DNA from: Anadara kagoshimensis
Taxonomy: Eukaryota > Mollusca > Bivalvia > Arcoida > Arcidae
DNA: 64,000 nt
Direction: 5' to 3'
Assembly (NCBI GenBank): GCA_021292105.1
Contig: CM037874.1
Location: 33,096,185-33,160,184, forward strand
The translations under genes were made by a program, and so were the position numbers. Position 1 is the first letter of the stretch. Every line of letters begins with the position of its first letter. The notes under the pieces are model-generated. The model did no database searches and was not told the origin of the DNA. It saw only the letters and a list, made by a program, of their open reading frames with translations. Shown here piece after piece: positions 12,975-24,049 of this stretch.

Positions 12975-14245
12975 TTAAGCTTTGAGGAGCCAGTATGTAT
13001 ATAGTATATATCTTGACGGGCCTGTATGTATACAGTATATATCTTGACGGGCCTGTATGTATACAGTATATATCTTGACGGGCCTGTATGTATACAGTAT
13101 ATATCTTGACGGGCCTGTATGTATACAGTATATATCTTGACGGGCCTGTATGTATACAGTATATATCTTGACGGGCCTGTATGTATACAGTATATATCTT
13201 GACGGGCCTGTATGTATACAGTATATATCTTGACGGGCCAGTATGTATACAGTATATATCTTGACGGGCCTGTATGTATACAGTATATATCTTGACGGGC
13301 CTGTATGTATACAGTATATATCTTGACGGGCCTGTATGTATACAGTATATATCTTGACGGGCCTGTATGTATACAGTATATATCTTGACGGGCCTGTATG
13401 TATACAGTATATATCTTGACGGGCCTGTATGTATACAGTATATATCTTGACGGGCCTGTATGTATACAGTATATATCTTGACGGGCCTGTATGTATACAG
13501 TATATATCTTGACGGGCCAGTATGTATACTGTATATATCTTGACGGGCCTGTATGTATACAGTATATATCTTGACGGGCCTGTATGTATACAGTATATAT
13601 CTTGACGGGCCAGTATGTATACTGTATATATCTTGACGGGCCTGTATGTATACAGTATATATCTTGACGGGCCAGTATGTATACTGTATATATCTTGACG
13701 GGCCAGTATGTATACTGTATATATCTTGACGGGCCAGTATGTATACAGTATATATCTTGACGGGCCAGTATGTATACAGTATATATCTTGACGGGCATAT
13801 TTGTATACAGTATATATCTTGACAGGCCTGTACCTATACAGTATAGCTTTGACAGGCCAGTATGTATACAGTATATATCTTGACGGTCATGTATGTATAC
13901 AGTATATATCTTGACGGGCATGTTTGTATACAGTACATGTATATATCTTGACCGGCATGTTTGTATACAGTATATATCTTGACGGGCCTGTATATATACA
14001 GTATAGCTTTGACAGGCCAGTATGTATACAGTATATATCTTGACGGTCATGTATGTATACAGTATATATCTTGACGGGCATGTTTGTATACAGTATATAT
14101 CTTGACGGGCATGTTTGTATACAGTATATATCTTGACGGGCCTGTATATATACAGTATAGCTTTGACAGGCCAGTGTATACAGTATAAATCTTTATATGC
14201 CTGTATGTATACAGTATAGATGTGATGGGCCAGTGCACAATTGTG
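12975..14245. repeat. 31-bp minisatellite, about 40 copies
   Basis: The unit is CTTGACGGGCCTGTATGTATACAGTATATAT with the period fixed at 31 bp (for example GGG at 13018 and again at 13049). Units are near-identical in the left two thirds and become more variable towards 13800-14245, where TGACAGG and 'AGCTTT' variants appear. Because 31 is not a multiple of 3 and the unit lacks stops in the reverse frames, the array reads open for more than 470 codons on the minus strand. That reading is not a gene. Confidence 0.95.
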
Positions 14246-15410
14246 CATTGATCTTGATGGACAAATGTAAACTTCACTAAATCTTGACAGAGAAGTGTCA
14301 GTATGGTTTAGCTTTATATTATACAGTATATATATTGGGGAGCAGTTGAGGTATGATAAACATAAGTACATATAATGCTACATAGATACTGCCATGCCAG
14401 AATAGGTTGGCTTGATGGGAATACATGATATGTATGGTATAGCTTTTGACAGTCCAACATTGGTTTAACATGTTAAAACAACAATTATAAAATTCAAACA
14501 ATCCGTAAGTTTACATGTAATGAATTTAAAGACATTAGGTGATGAGAATTCTTGCTGCATCTGTAACTGAAACACTACTCATGTAGCTATTTAATTATGA
14601 AAATGCAAAACAGTCATTTTTTTTCAAATGTTAATAGAAATCCAATATACAATGGCCATTCAGTTGTCCAAATCTATGTGTTCAAATGCCACAGTATATG
14701 TTATAAATATATTTGAAAATAATGCATGTTAGCAAGCTAAAAATTTAAAAATACACTTAGCATTCCTAATATTCACAAAAAATTACTTTAATTATAGCAA
14801 TAAATGTCTCTTTTTCTTTTGTAAATCCATCTGATTCTGTAGTGAGATAGGCAAATATTAAATAAATAAATAAATAATCAATTAAATAAATATATAAATA
14901 AATAAATTTATTTTTATCAATAAATAAATAAATAAATAACCATAAAATCTAAAATGTGCCAATATTAATGCACATGGAATTGGTTTTTTCATTTCTTCAG
15001 TTTGTCAAACTGTGTCATATAGGCCTTGTCTTTGTTCACAATGCATAAAATCAATCCCATGTGTGATAATGGGAATTGTTTGTCATCTCAGAGAGAGAGA
15101 GAGAGAGAGTATGGTGCTAAGAGAGAGAGAGTATATGGTACTCAAGTCAGGACCAGGCATTGAATTGGAATACAGATTTTAAACAAATTTGTGGGGCTTC
15201 AGTTAGGCAAGGCAAAGACTTCTTACGACAGAAAGTTCTATGCAAGACAAGAGAGATAACTCTCATTTTCGTAAATGGCTCTTTGACACTGACCAATGGA
15301 ATACGTAAATTAGCCGTTTATTTCGTCGAATGATTCATCAACATACAGTAAAATTTGATTATGTGTAGTTTTATGAAAGAATTTGAAATCGTTATCACGT
15401 GAGTTTTATT
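14246..15410. other. Non-coding part of the outer transposon
   Basis: The stretch holds decayed minisatellite-like units at its start, (AAAT)n runs at about 14858-14940 and (GA)n at about 15090-15132. No gene or named repeat was seen beyond these. Confidence 0.4.
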
Positions 15411-15965
15411 AAAATTAGTTGCAACGTCATTTGAAACTTGATATTGAAGCATCGATCATCGCGGGGGCAGCCATATTTGTTTTCATTGACAACCAAATGT
15501 ACTACCCAGTTTTTCGGGTTTTTAAGATATTAACAGGTCGTGCTCAGAAACCATTCTTAATTGAATTTAATTCTAATTGTGTGATGTCCCATTCTACACA
15601 ATATAAAGTGGTAATTTTGTGTACACAAAATTCGTCCAAGTTTTAAAGATTGTCGAAAATTTCGGGGCAATTGTGAGAAGAAATTGATTGTCATCAAGAA
15701 ATCCGAAAAATGTGTAAATAACAGTATCTTATCGCCAAATTGAAAATTAAATCTCAAACTGTTGTTTATTCGGCATATAATTCAAAAGTTTCATCGATAA
15801 AATTTACTTTATTATGTCCGAATATAGGTTTAAAAACGGGTGTCTTTTCGCCCCTCAGACACTTGTCAAAAAGTAATCCCAAATTTCCATACGGCGGAAG
15901 GATACAAAATTTTTAAAGCCGAAACACAATTTGTGGAAATTGCCGACTTGGCGTTCCGAGTGACT

Positions 15966-16860
15966 GTTGCTGTCATTTTGTTACTGGAGGACTTTCCTCC
16001 AGCATGCCTTCATCATTAACTCATACATAAAGCAAGCACTGCGCATGTGTTATATGCTGCTGTACGATTGGTTAAAATCTTTCGTTTTACTCCGTTTTCG
16101 TGAAAATTAAAGAAAATTATTATACATTAATTTTTATATATTTCTTCTCATCATAGTTAATCATTAAAGTCATTTTGATAAAAAATTTGATAAATTAACA
16201 TAATTCTACCGATGACAACGACGTTTGTTGAAATATTTTTAACCAATCAAATAGCAGCTTACAATAACGACATGTATAGTTTAAAGATGGAGGCATGATA
16301 GAGGAAAGTAGGTCGGTGTGGGAACAAAATTGGAGGTAACAGCGTGTATATTTAGTAGTGAGTAATGGTACCTTTGGAACTTCTTGCTTTTGATTTATTT
16401 TTTTTCGGTTCACATCAGCATTTGTAGTTGACATGGACCCGGATAGTGAAAAACATGATTGTAATGCGAATTTGAAGCTACTTTTTCATGGACGGGTGAA
16501 ACTACATCTGGCATAAATACAGCGTTTTTCTTAAAGAACTTTAAAAGGTATTTGATAAAAGTGCAATATTCGTGACTTGGGCGTAAAACACCATTCAACC
16601 AATCTTGTTTCAATATGCGTTTGTTTTGAACTTCTGATATAGTGGTTCTACCATTGTAAATAAAAATGCAATGCAGAAATTACCAACTATAGAAACACAA
16701 ACTTAATACAAATAATTGAATCTACTTTAAAGACATGTATATTTTACTTGCACTGAGACATCCCCATTGATAGTGGAGCTATTTTGTTAAATTTCGATTT
16801 CTCAATACGGTGTTGTTGGGCTTAAAATACTACCCTAAAGTCATACTTAAATTATACCCT
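15966..16860. other. No feature recognised
   Basis: Small overlapping open frames on the minus strand (16195-16613) have no start context, motif or splice signals that I trust. Confidence 0.35.
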
Positions 16861-16867
16861 ATCGGAC

Positions 16868-17215
16868 ATTCTATCAATGCGTCGAGAGTTGAGTAATGGT
16901 GTTTAACGTCTCAGTCAAGAATATTTTGCTAGTATCGAGACGTCGCAAGTTATAGGCGAAGATGCAAAAATTTTGTCCGTGCGTTGCGCTGATGGCATTA
17001 TACAGCAGGATTCTTTATCGTGCCAAGCCCACCACGACACGGTACCTCGTTTATTTTAAGTTCCTATCGGAAGGAACCGCGACTTTCATTTCGTAATGCC
17101 GAGTGCTTGGCGAAAGAACATTCACTACCCACTTTAAAGTCTTGGGTCAGACCCAGTCGGGGCTAGAACCCACGACCTCCCACTTATGGAGCGAGCACTC
17201 TACCAACTGAACGGT
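16868..17215 (-). repeat. tRNA-derived SINE (minus strand)
   Basis: On the minus strand the copy begins with a tRNA-like head: an A-box region, then a B-box reading GGTTCTAGCCCC (plus strand GGGGCTAGAACC). A body with the ACGAGGTACCGTGTCGTGG segment follows, and the copy ends in the TTGACTGAGACG...ACCATTACTCAACTC tail. Six or more relatives share this layout in the window. Confidence 0.75.
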
Positions 17216-17582
17216 TATGTGTGATTTTATTTTCATTCTTATTTTTTTAACACAGCAAGCTTAGAATATTTTATTTAATTTAAATAAAAAAGCACGGCAG
17301 TATTACAATTACAACCTACTCATCCGAGAGTCACTTTCACTTCACAATGATTAAACAGAACCATCTAAAATTAAGTGGAATGGTTAAATGGAGTGTCACG
17401 CCAAGTCAAGTATTTTTTTATTTATATCAAGATGGTCAATTCAGTGATGGTTGGGTAATTGAATGCATAGAGAAACCCGACCTTCGGCAAACTAACTGAC
17501 AATTTTTCAAACACTAGCATCTGTCTTGAGTGGGATTAAACTCTTTAGACCACCCGGGTACCGAGACCACCTTAGAATAAAC

Positions 17583-17751
17583 ACAGTCAAATCTGGCTAT
17601 AAAGACCACCCAAGGGAACCAGTAATGTGCAGGTCGTCTTTTATACAGGTTTAAATAACATCAATAAAGAAAAAATTGGCATATAATTTTACTGGTCTTA
17701 ATGAGCAGGTTGTTCTTAGATAGAGGTGGTCTTTAAGGCAGGTTGAACTGT
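17583..17751. repeat. MITE family M2 (ACAGTCAAA ends)
   Basis: ACAGTCAAATCTGGCTATAA at the left and TTAAGGCAGGTTGAACTGT at the right are inverted ends of a 169-bp element with an internal second inverted motif. Sister copies lie at 18692-18859, 29192-29360 and 50133-50311, and a split copy flanks the nested hAT element (25390s and 28963-29130). Confidence 0.7.
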
Positions 17752-17949
17752 ATAAATAAAAAAAAGAAACATAAGAATTGTCAAACAGAATCTATTGGAA
17801 ATGAGACAATTTAAAAACAAAATATGATGTGATATAAATGACAAGGAAATACCAATCCAAGATAAAATATGTCTCCTTAGTTTAAGGAAACTCCTTAAAA
17901 AAATTAACACATCCGCGAGTTAAAATGTTCATGCCATCCAATTCATCTT

Positions 17950-18197
17950 TTGACCTGGGTTTAGTTTCAAAGATTTTCCTTAACTTAACTTTAGCACATA
18001 TTGGTAATCGGATTTTTTTAAAACTAATAATGAATTTTTGAAACAAAAATAAATACAATTGTTAAGCTAGAAATGATCTTCAAAATGATACCTTAAATTC
18101 TTAAATATCTTAAAGATTAACAAAATTATAGCGGTTTGAAAATTTTACAGATTTAAGTTAATGAAAATGTTAGCTAAGAAATGATTGTGAAACTGGG
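17950..18197. repeat. MITE family M3, degenerate copy
   Basis: GATTTTCCTTAACTTAACTT near the left and TTAGCTAAGAAATGATTGTG near the right are the inverted ends of the family whose intact copy is at 37543-37801. Confidence 0.6.
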
Positions 18198-18225
18198 GTC
18201 TGCCACTTCTCACGCTATGGATCAA

Positions 18226-18490
18226 TACTGTAGATTTTTTATTGTTCGTGGGGTTTTAATTTCGGGGCTTTGTCATTTGAAATATATTAAGTATTATGTT
18301 GAAAGAATATTTCGTGGAATTGTGTTATGTGAAAAATAAATCCTATTGAAAGTCAAGGTATGTTGAACTTTTTGACGATAAATTTCGTGGGTCGTTGTAA
18401 ACTAACAAAACACGAAAATTAATCCCCCAAGAACATTTTCGATTTCACAATAATTTGCGATTCACGACGCGAAATGAAATGCCAGCTGTC
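18226..18490. repeat. Foldback repeat rich in TTTCGTG motifs
   Basis: The segment starts TACTGTAGATT and carries several TTTCGTGG / CCACGAAA-type motifs in both orientations. It resembles the elements at 58209-58420 and 63489-63703 in style, but the right end is not clean. Confidence 0.4.
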
Positions 18491-18691
18491 ATATACCATT
18501 AAAAAAAATTATCATTATACCATACAGATTTTCACCTTTTAAAACCTAATTGGGGTTAATAGGCAATTTTGCTCCTGATAATAAAAAAAGCCGACTTTAC
18601 TGAAAATCAAAATGTCCGGGATATTCGCATAAAATCCCAGTTAAAATGGCAGATTATTTTGTTTAATGTCATGAATTTGAAATTTTTAATT

Positions 18692-18859
18692 ACAGTCACG
18701 CCTGTCTATAAAGGCCACCCAAGGGAACCTGTAAAAGTGGCATCTGTGGGCAGGTGGTCTTTATATACAGGTTCAAATAATATGAGGGATACAATTATAT
18801 GGCTTTTATAAGCAGGTGACCCTTATATAGAGGTGTACTTTAAAGCAGGTTGGGTTGTA
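18692..18859. repeat. MITE family M2, second copy
   Basis: Starts ACAGTCACGCCTGTCTATAA and ends with GCAGGTTGGGTTGTAT. Its internal GGCCACCCAAGGGAACC block is shared with the copies at 17583 and 50133. Confidence 0.7.
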
Positions 18860-19077
18860 TAACATGTATTGGATTAATCATTGTTATACTAATTTACAAT
18901 ACTAATACCATTTGTCATGTGCTGCTTTTGAATGTATTACTTTATAAAAAATTCAAAAGTAGCACATGGCAATTTTTTAAATGTATTGAATGACAAAATT
19001 CTAAAAAAGGTACATGTATATGCCATAGCTATAAAGGTGATTTTCAATTTTAAAAATGCCTATTTTGAGTCATAAGT

Positions 19078-19267
19078 TCAAAGTTCATCATGGACTGTTA
19101 AATTCATACTGTGTAAAATTTTTGGTACATCTTCCATCCAAGTCTTCATTCTGGTTTTGAAGTCGTCACTCGCATTCTCTGTTTGTGACCTGTGATTAAG
19201 ATTCATGAATTCCATATTGGTGCTTGTATACTTAGCCCATCTTGGTAACGAATCGGAATTTGGATTT
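19078..19267 (-). CDS. Carboxylesterase gene, last coding exon
   Basis: This minus-strand exon follows a good acceptor (TTTTTTTTATCTCCAG, ending at 19268) and continues the phase-2 reading left by the donor after codon 520. The junction makes NFAKTG followed by NPNSDSLPRWAKYTS, the usual 'FAxTGNPN...WxxYT' C-terminal block of the family. It codes 62 further residues, then TGA at 19078-19080. The C-terminus (...LTVHDEL) shows neither a GPI signal nor a membrane anchor. The intron before it, 19268-19949, carries a (GT)n run. Confidence 0.85.
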
Positions 19268-19499
19268 CTGGAGATAAAAAAAAGATGTTCTCTTAAAATA
19301 AATGTATGAAGTTAATAAATATTGTGTGTACGTGTTGGCAGTGGGAACCATTTTATTTAGCAACGTAATCAACATATGTAGTGGAGTAGGGTTATGGTGA
19401 TAAATGAATTCATTGAAATCGAGACAGTCAGTTTTGGGATAGTCAAGGAAATCAGATAGGGAATCAAACCTAAAATTGCAAAATATGTTTTCTGAAGTG

Positions 19500-19540
19500 G
19501 CGATGTGTGTGTGTGTGTGTGTGTGTGTGTAGGGGGGGGG
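19500..19540 (+). repeat. (GT)n with a G run, intron of the esterase gene
   Basis: About 13 GT units followed by a run of nine G. It lies in the single coding intron. Confidence 0.9.
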
Positions 19541-19949
19541 TATTCGTACAAAAGACGTTGCTAAAAATTCTTTCCAGGTTCTGATCTCAAAACTTTAACA
19601 GCAAAATCGGCAAAATTAATAAATCAAATTTAATAACCCAGAAAAATTTGAGTGACAATTTTATGCGATGCAGTCTTCCGCTAAAATAAAACTGCGCTAA
19701 AATGAAACACAAGTACCCGGCGAATTTGCAAACAAAAAGCCGTCGCGCTAAAATAAATCTGTGCTAATGAAATTTTACTTCAGCGCCTTACGCGATGTTG
19801 CTTTTCTGCTAGAATACAACTGCGCTTGAAAGAAGCATAACCAACTTGGCGTGTACGTAAAAAGTTGGTGCGCTAAAATAAAACTGCTTATCCCTTCTAA
19901 AATTAAGTATGCTTTAATATAACGTTGTTTACAATATGTGCATACATAC

Positions 19950-21511
19950 CCGGTTTTTGCAAAGTTAGTCCAATATTTCATCATAGTGTCTGCCAGAACC
20001 ATGTCTGCTGGTGTAATAGTAAAGTTGGTTATCGTAGAAAAATGTTTTAAACCAAATAAAAACGCTAGTTCCGACCCATGCGGCGCTCCTTTAAACCATT
20101 TTGGCATCTCTTGTCCAAACTTTGTATCATAATGACGGGAGAAGACGTATCGGTATGTGCTACCGGAACTGCTAGATTGACTTTTGACATGCGCATTAAG
20201 ACTGTTTATGGTGGAAACGAAGGTAGAGAAATCCCCGTAAGCATCTAGAGTTTTCATGGCTTGTTTGAATTTGTTTGTAGTATTACCATTTTCAACAGAA
20301 TAGAGTTTGCAGAGCGCTTCTGAAATCGGCTGATAATTGTAATAATAAATACCGACTATTTGTGGAAGAAGGATGTTACACATAAAGTCTGTGCTGATGC
20401 CATCTGTTAGGTTTACGGCATGATCAGGATCTATGGTGTTTTCGGCATTATATAGCACGCCATCGCCATCAGCGTCAGTGAATCCAGCCATGTAGTCAAG
20501 CGATCTAAATAATTTCGTACCCGGGTTATTATCGTCTGCTAGGATATTCTCTGGCGCGTAATAAATCAAATCATTATCAATTCTTGGTGCATAAGGGATC
20601 ATGAAATGGTTTAAGCCCATATAAAATGCTCTATCGGAAACGTTCGCAATTTTCTCAGCCGCAACATGCCTCAGACATTCAACAATGGCATAACTGCCGG
20701 CAGTAATGTTTGAGCACCCGACCTCTTCAACAAGAGACGGTAAATAAGAATGCATATTATTATAAGCATATGGTGAAATTGCCACACCGCTCTGTGTGAT
20801 GACCCTTTGAAACAACCCGTGATTCTGGGGTATCAATGCCATAAAACCCGCACTAAATCCACCTGCCGATTCACCAAATATTGTTATTGAGTCCGGATTC
20901 CCGCCAAAATTTTCAATATTGTCTTTAACCCATCTAAGGGCCATGACCTGATCCCAGAGACCATAATTCCCTAAAGCGGCGGGATCCCAAGTAGAAAGAA
21001 AACCAAGGGCATTAACTCTGTAATTAAAGGTGACAACAATAACATCGCCAGTCAGCGCCAGGTAGGATCCATCGTACATTGAAGCTTGGCCGAAATTGTA
21101 TCCACCTCCGTATATCCACACCATTACAGATTTCTTTTTCAGTGTTGATATTTCATTTGGCACATATATACTTAAGAACAAACAGTCCTCGGACATCTCA
21201 GAAGTCGGTAATAATTTGCTGAAGAATTCGAAATTTGCTTGTACACAGGACGGTGGATGTTGAGAAGCATCGATGACGTCATTCCATGGAACAACCGGCA
21301 GTGGTTTTCGGAATCGCAGATAGCCTACAGGTGGCTGTGCAAAAGGTATCCGGAGAAATTTATACATGGTTCCCTTTTCATGTTTAGAAATAATTCCTTT
21401 AACGGGGCCAGATCTTGTTTTTACAATTGAAACCTCATTGCTGGATACTTCATTTAAATATACAAAAACTGCTGACATACATATCAATGCTTTCCATGGT
21501 CCAAACGACAT
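19950..21511 (-). CDS. Secreted type-B carboxylesterase / cholinesterase-like, main exon
   Basis: This exon codes the first 520 residues of an alpha/beta-hydrolase of the carboxylesterase type-B family; with the last exon the protein is about 583 residues, a normal family length. Such enzymes cleave carboxyl esters, usually outside the cell or in the secretory path. Residues 1-24 look like a signal peptide. Visible motifs are the oxyanion GGG at 135-137, the EDCLFLSIYVP signature at 108-118 (Cys110 likely paired with Cys89), the nucleophile elbow GESAGG at 213-218 (Ser215) and HGSEL with His478. The acid position falls in GFTDADGDG (343-351), so Asp rather than the common Glu is likely. Several N-x-S/T sites are present. 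The ATG at 21509-21511 is preceded by an acceptor-like TTTTTCAG at 21523, so a non-coding 5' exon is likely; a GTAAGG donor near 23424 is the best candidate. The exact substrate is unknown. Confidence 0.92.
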
Positions 21512-22095
21512 ATTTTTGGTTTCTGAAAAATATAAATTAACACCTGTAGGTAGTTTGTTAATTGTAAATTTTGAGCAAATTTAAGGTAGTTTCTGGCACC
21601 TGAGGCAAACTATTTCCCTGAGATAGGTGCTTCTTAAAATTTGTAAACGTATTCGTGAGTTTGCGCTTTCTTGAATGAAAACAACAAAAACACATGTTTG
21701 GGTTTTCGGGGTTATTTTTAGTATCGCGCGCACTTAGATTAAACGTAACACGCCAGGCATTTAAGCATACATAATATGGCTTTTTATGAAATTTTGAGAG
21801 AATGACGGACGTTTTCTCCATCGATGGAAACGCCTGATGCCAAAGTTATGATGCATTTAATGATAAATAAATCTTTATCACCGATATTAGAGGAATTAAA
21901 AATTGTTAATATCATTATAACTGGAATAAATATCGCAGATTATTTTGCAGTGTACTTTGTGACTTTGAAATTGGAACATTATTTGGTGAATAGTAAAATC
22001 ATTTTTTTTTCGTGGTGTCCAATTTTCGTGGTTCTAAGAAAAAATACCATTGCATGGGTTGGTAAATTCGTTATGTTTGGTTACCGTTTAAGGTA

Positions 22096-22378
22096 AGTTC
22101 TAGTCCGACGAATCAGCTAACCCCTATTTTAATTTTTGACTTGTTGGAGGTTTGTGGTTTGACAGCCTCCATTATTGAATTCTTGAAATTTCTGGAGAAA
22201 TTAACAGAAACGTGAACATGCACCGATTGCTTCCAGTATTTCCCTACCTCGCTTAAATTGGAAGCAATCGGTGTCTGTTGACGTTTCCGTCGATTTCGCC
22301 AGAAATTTCAAGAATTCAATAATGGAGGCTGCTCCAACAAGTCAAAAATTAAAATAGGGTTTAGCTGATTCGTCGGCC
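22096..22378. repeat. Foldback MITE with TAGTCCGACGAATC ends
   Basis: TAGTCCGACGAATCAGCTAA at the left is mirrored by GCTGATTCGTCGGCCTA at the right, and the inverted match runs over about 110 bp on each side (including CCTCCATTATTGAATTC). The ends match those of the larger element at 25413-27629, so this is a short relative of it. Confidence 0.75.
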
Positions 22379-22396
22379 TAAGTTCGAATTCGTAAT

Positions 22397-22577
22397 AGTT
22401 CCATGTTCCTTTCACAAATTTGATTACACACGTGGCGGGTGTAGCTAGCTAAACAGGAGGTGCTTACCCTTCCGGAGCACCCAGCCTCACTTCCCTGGTG
22501 GAAGTTCACGTGTCTCACCTAACTTGTCAGTTCCAAAGTTTTTACCTTGCTTCTGGATTGTGATTCGGACATGGATT
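22397..22577 (+). repeat. R1 foldback family, single right arm
   Basis: Carries the R1 arm: TAGCTAGCTAAACAGGAGGT, then CTTCCGGAGCACCCAG, TCACTTCCCTGGTGGAAGTT and GATTGTGATTCGGACATGG. A second, weaker arm follows at about 22960-23105. The reference full copy is at 41503-42256. Confidence 0.7.
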
Positions 22578-23527
22578 AGTATGTTTGTTTTTTTTTATTA
22601 TATATTTCGTTAATGTGGTAATTCGTGGGCCAGAGTGTCTACAGTAATAAAAAACGGAGACTATCAAAATTAATAGTTTTATAGTATTTAACCTCGTTAT
22701 CAATTAATTTTTAAATCTAGCGTATATTTCAGAGCTCCAGATAAGAAAAGTACCTGTGTGAATTCCCTTTAATTTTTTGAAAAAAGCTTTTTAAATTGTA
22801 AATGTAAGGGTATCAAAACCCTTTGAAAATCCTTATTACCCTTATTACATTTTCATGGGTCAGTGTGGATACTGGATACCCTTTAGAAAAAAGTAGGGGG
22901 TAATAATCCTTCATGTCAAATTCTTATCTGGAGCTCTGTAGTTTTATACCCTACTGGGTCAACATAGCTAGCTATACAGGTGGTGCTTACACTTCCGCAG
23001 CACCCGGTCACACTTCCCTGGTGGAGGTTTAAGTGTTAAACCTAATTTTTCAGTTTTCAAAGTTTTAACTATATATGCATTTTCAATTGTGATTCGGACA
23101 TGAATTGGTGTGTTTTTTAATTTGTATACGAAAATTAATGGTTTAAATAAAGAACATCTTAGTTAAGGAATGAAAATGCAACTGGGGCCTATCTTGTCAA
23201 GGGAAGAGAAATATTTCATACGTTTTTTGAAACTGCTTGTACATGTATGCATGTTTTTTCAGATACACGTAGCATTTTCTCATGTAGTACACGTGTAATC
23301 AAATCTTTAAACCAAAACCAAGTAGATTGCACGTTACATTCATATCAACATTGCTTCAAAAACATCAAAATAAACACAAAACAAATATCACCGGCCATTT
23401 TAGGATAAATAAATACACCTTACCTCTCTCAGTGTGTATTACAAATAAAAAGACAAACGTGTATTTCCGTTCTAAGTAGTCCCCACACTTAAAATACACG
23501 TCATCTGTAAAGAGACAATCTGGGTGA

Positions 23528-23636
23528 TTCCCGACATACGCGATAAGCGAACCTCTTTTTAAACGTAGTAATGTCGTGTCGTTATCTTCATATCTTGGTA
23601 ACGTAAAGCTAAGGAATACTCAGGATTGAAGTAATA

Positions 23637-23676
<40 letters not shown>

Positions 23677-23916
23677 TATGGTTTAATTCATCAGTCCCAA
23701 CGCTTTATCGCCAAACCCTTTCAGATGACAACATTTTAAATTCTGATTTGCTGAACAAATGTTGGCGATGAATCGAGGTTTTACTACGTCTGTATTTATA
23801 TATATTTAAAACTTAAAAATATTTTAAGATAAAATGTTTTCTAAAAAAACTGAATGTGTAAAAATGTTTCACCATTGTGTACGTTTCCTCTTCTTACATA
23901 ATATTTGTGTGTGTGT

Positions 23917-23949
<33 letters not shown>

Positions 23950-24049
23950 TAATGCTTTAGTCTTGAGTATTCCTTCGCTTAAAGATACCAAGATAACGAC
24001 ATGACATTACTACGTTTAAAATGAGGATCGCTTACCGCGTTAGTCGGAA
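23528..24049. repeat. Foldback element with microsatellites at the inner edges
   Basis: The left arm (TTCCCGACATACGCGATAAG ... GGAATACTCAGGATTGAAG) and the right arm (CTTTAGTCTTGAGTATTCC ... TTACCGCGTTAGTCGGAA) are reverse complements over about 120 bp. The left arm runs into (CA)n at 23637-23673 and the right arm out of (TG)n at about 23907-23948, so the repeats themselves pair in the foldback. Confidence 0.7.

Larger units (their letters stand above)
5093..15962. mobile_element. CACTA-like DNA transposon (outer copy), interrupted
   Basis: The left end reads CAGTCGGAACGCCAA and the right end, read inward, CACTCGGAACGCCAA. The flanks carry a matching 3-bp duplication ACT (5090-5092 and 15963-15965). 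CA[C/G]T ends with 3-bp target duplications fit the EnSpm/CACTA superfamily. About 4.4 kb of its length is the inner element at 7218-11619, leaving about 6.5 kb of its own sequence. Its left (5390-5530) and right (15470-15650) parts share short direct-repeat blocks, such as TCGTGCTCAGAAAC and a TTTTGTACACAAAA-like segment. No transposase is readable, so it is probably non-autonomous or decayed. A minisatellite and two hairpins lie inside. Confidence 0.6.

Noticed and set aside
12950-14371. 473-codon open frame on the minus strand with repeated TYR/ILE-rich 31-residue units
   Set aside because: It is the 31-bp minisatellite read through; three units make 93 bases, so the frame repeats every 31 codons. 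It has no signal, motif or splice context.
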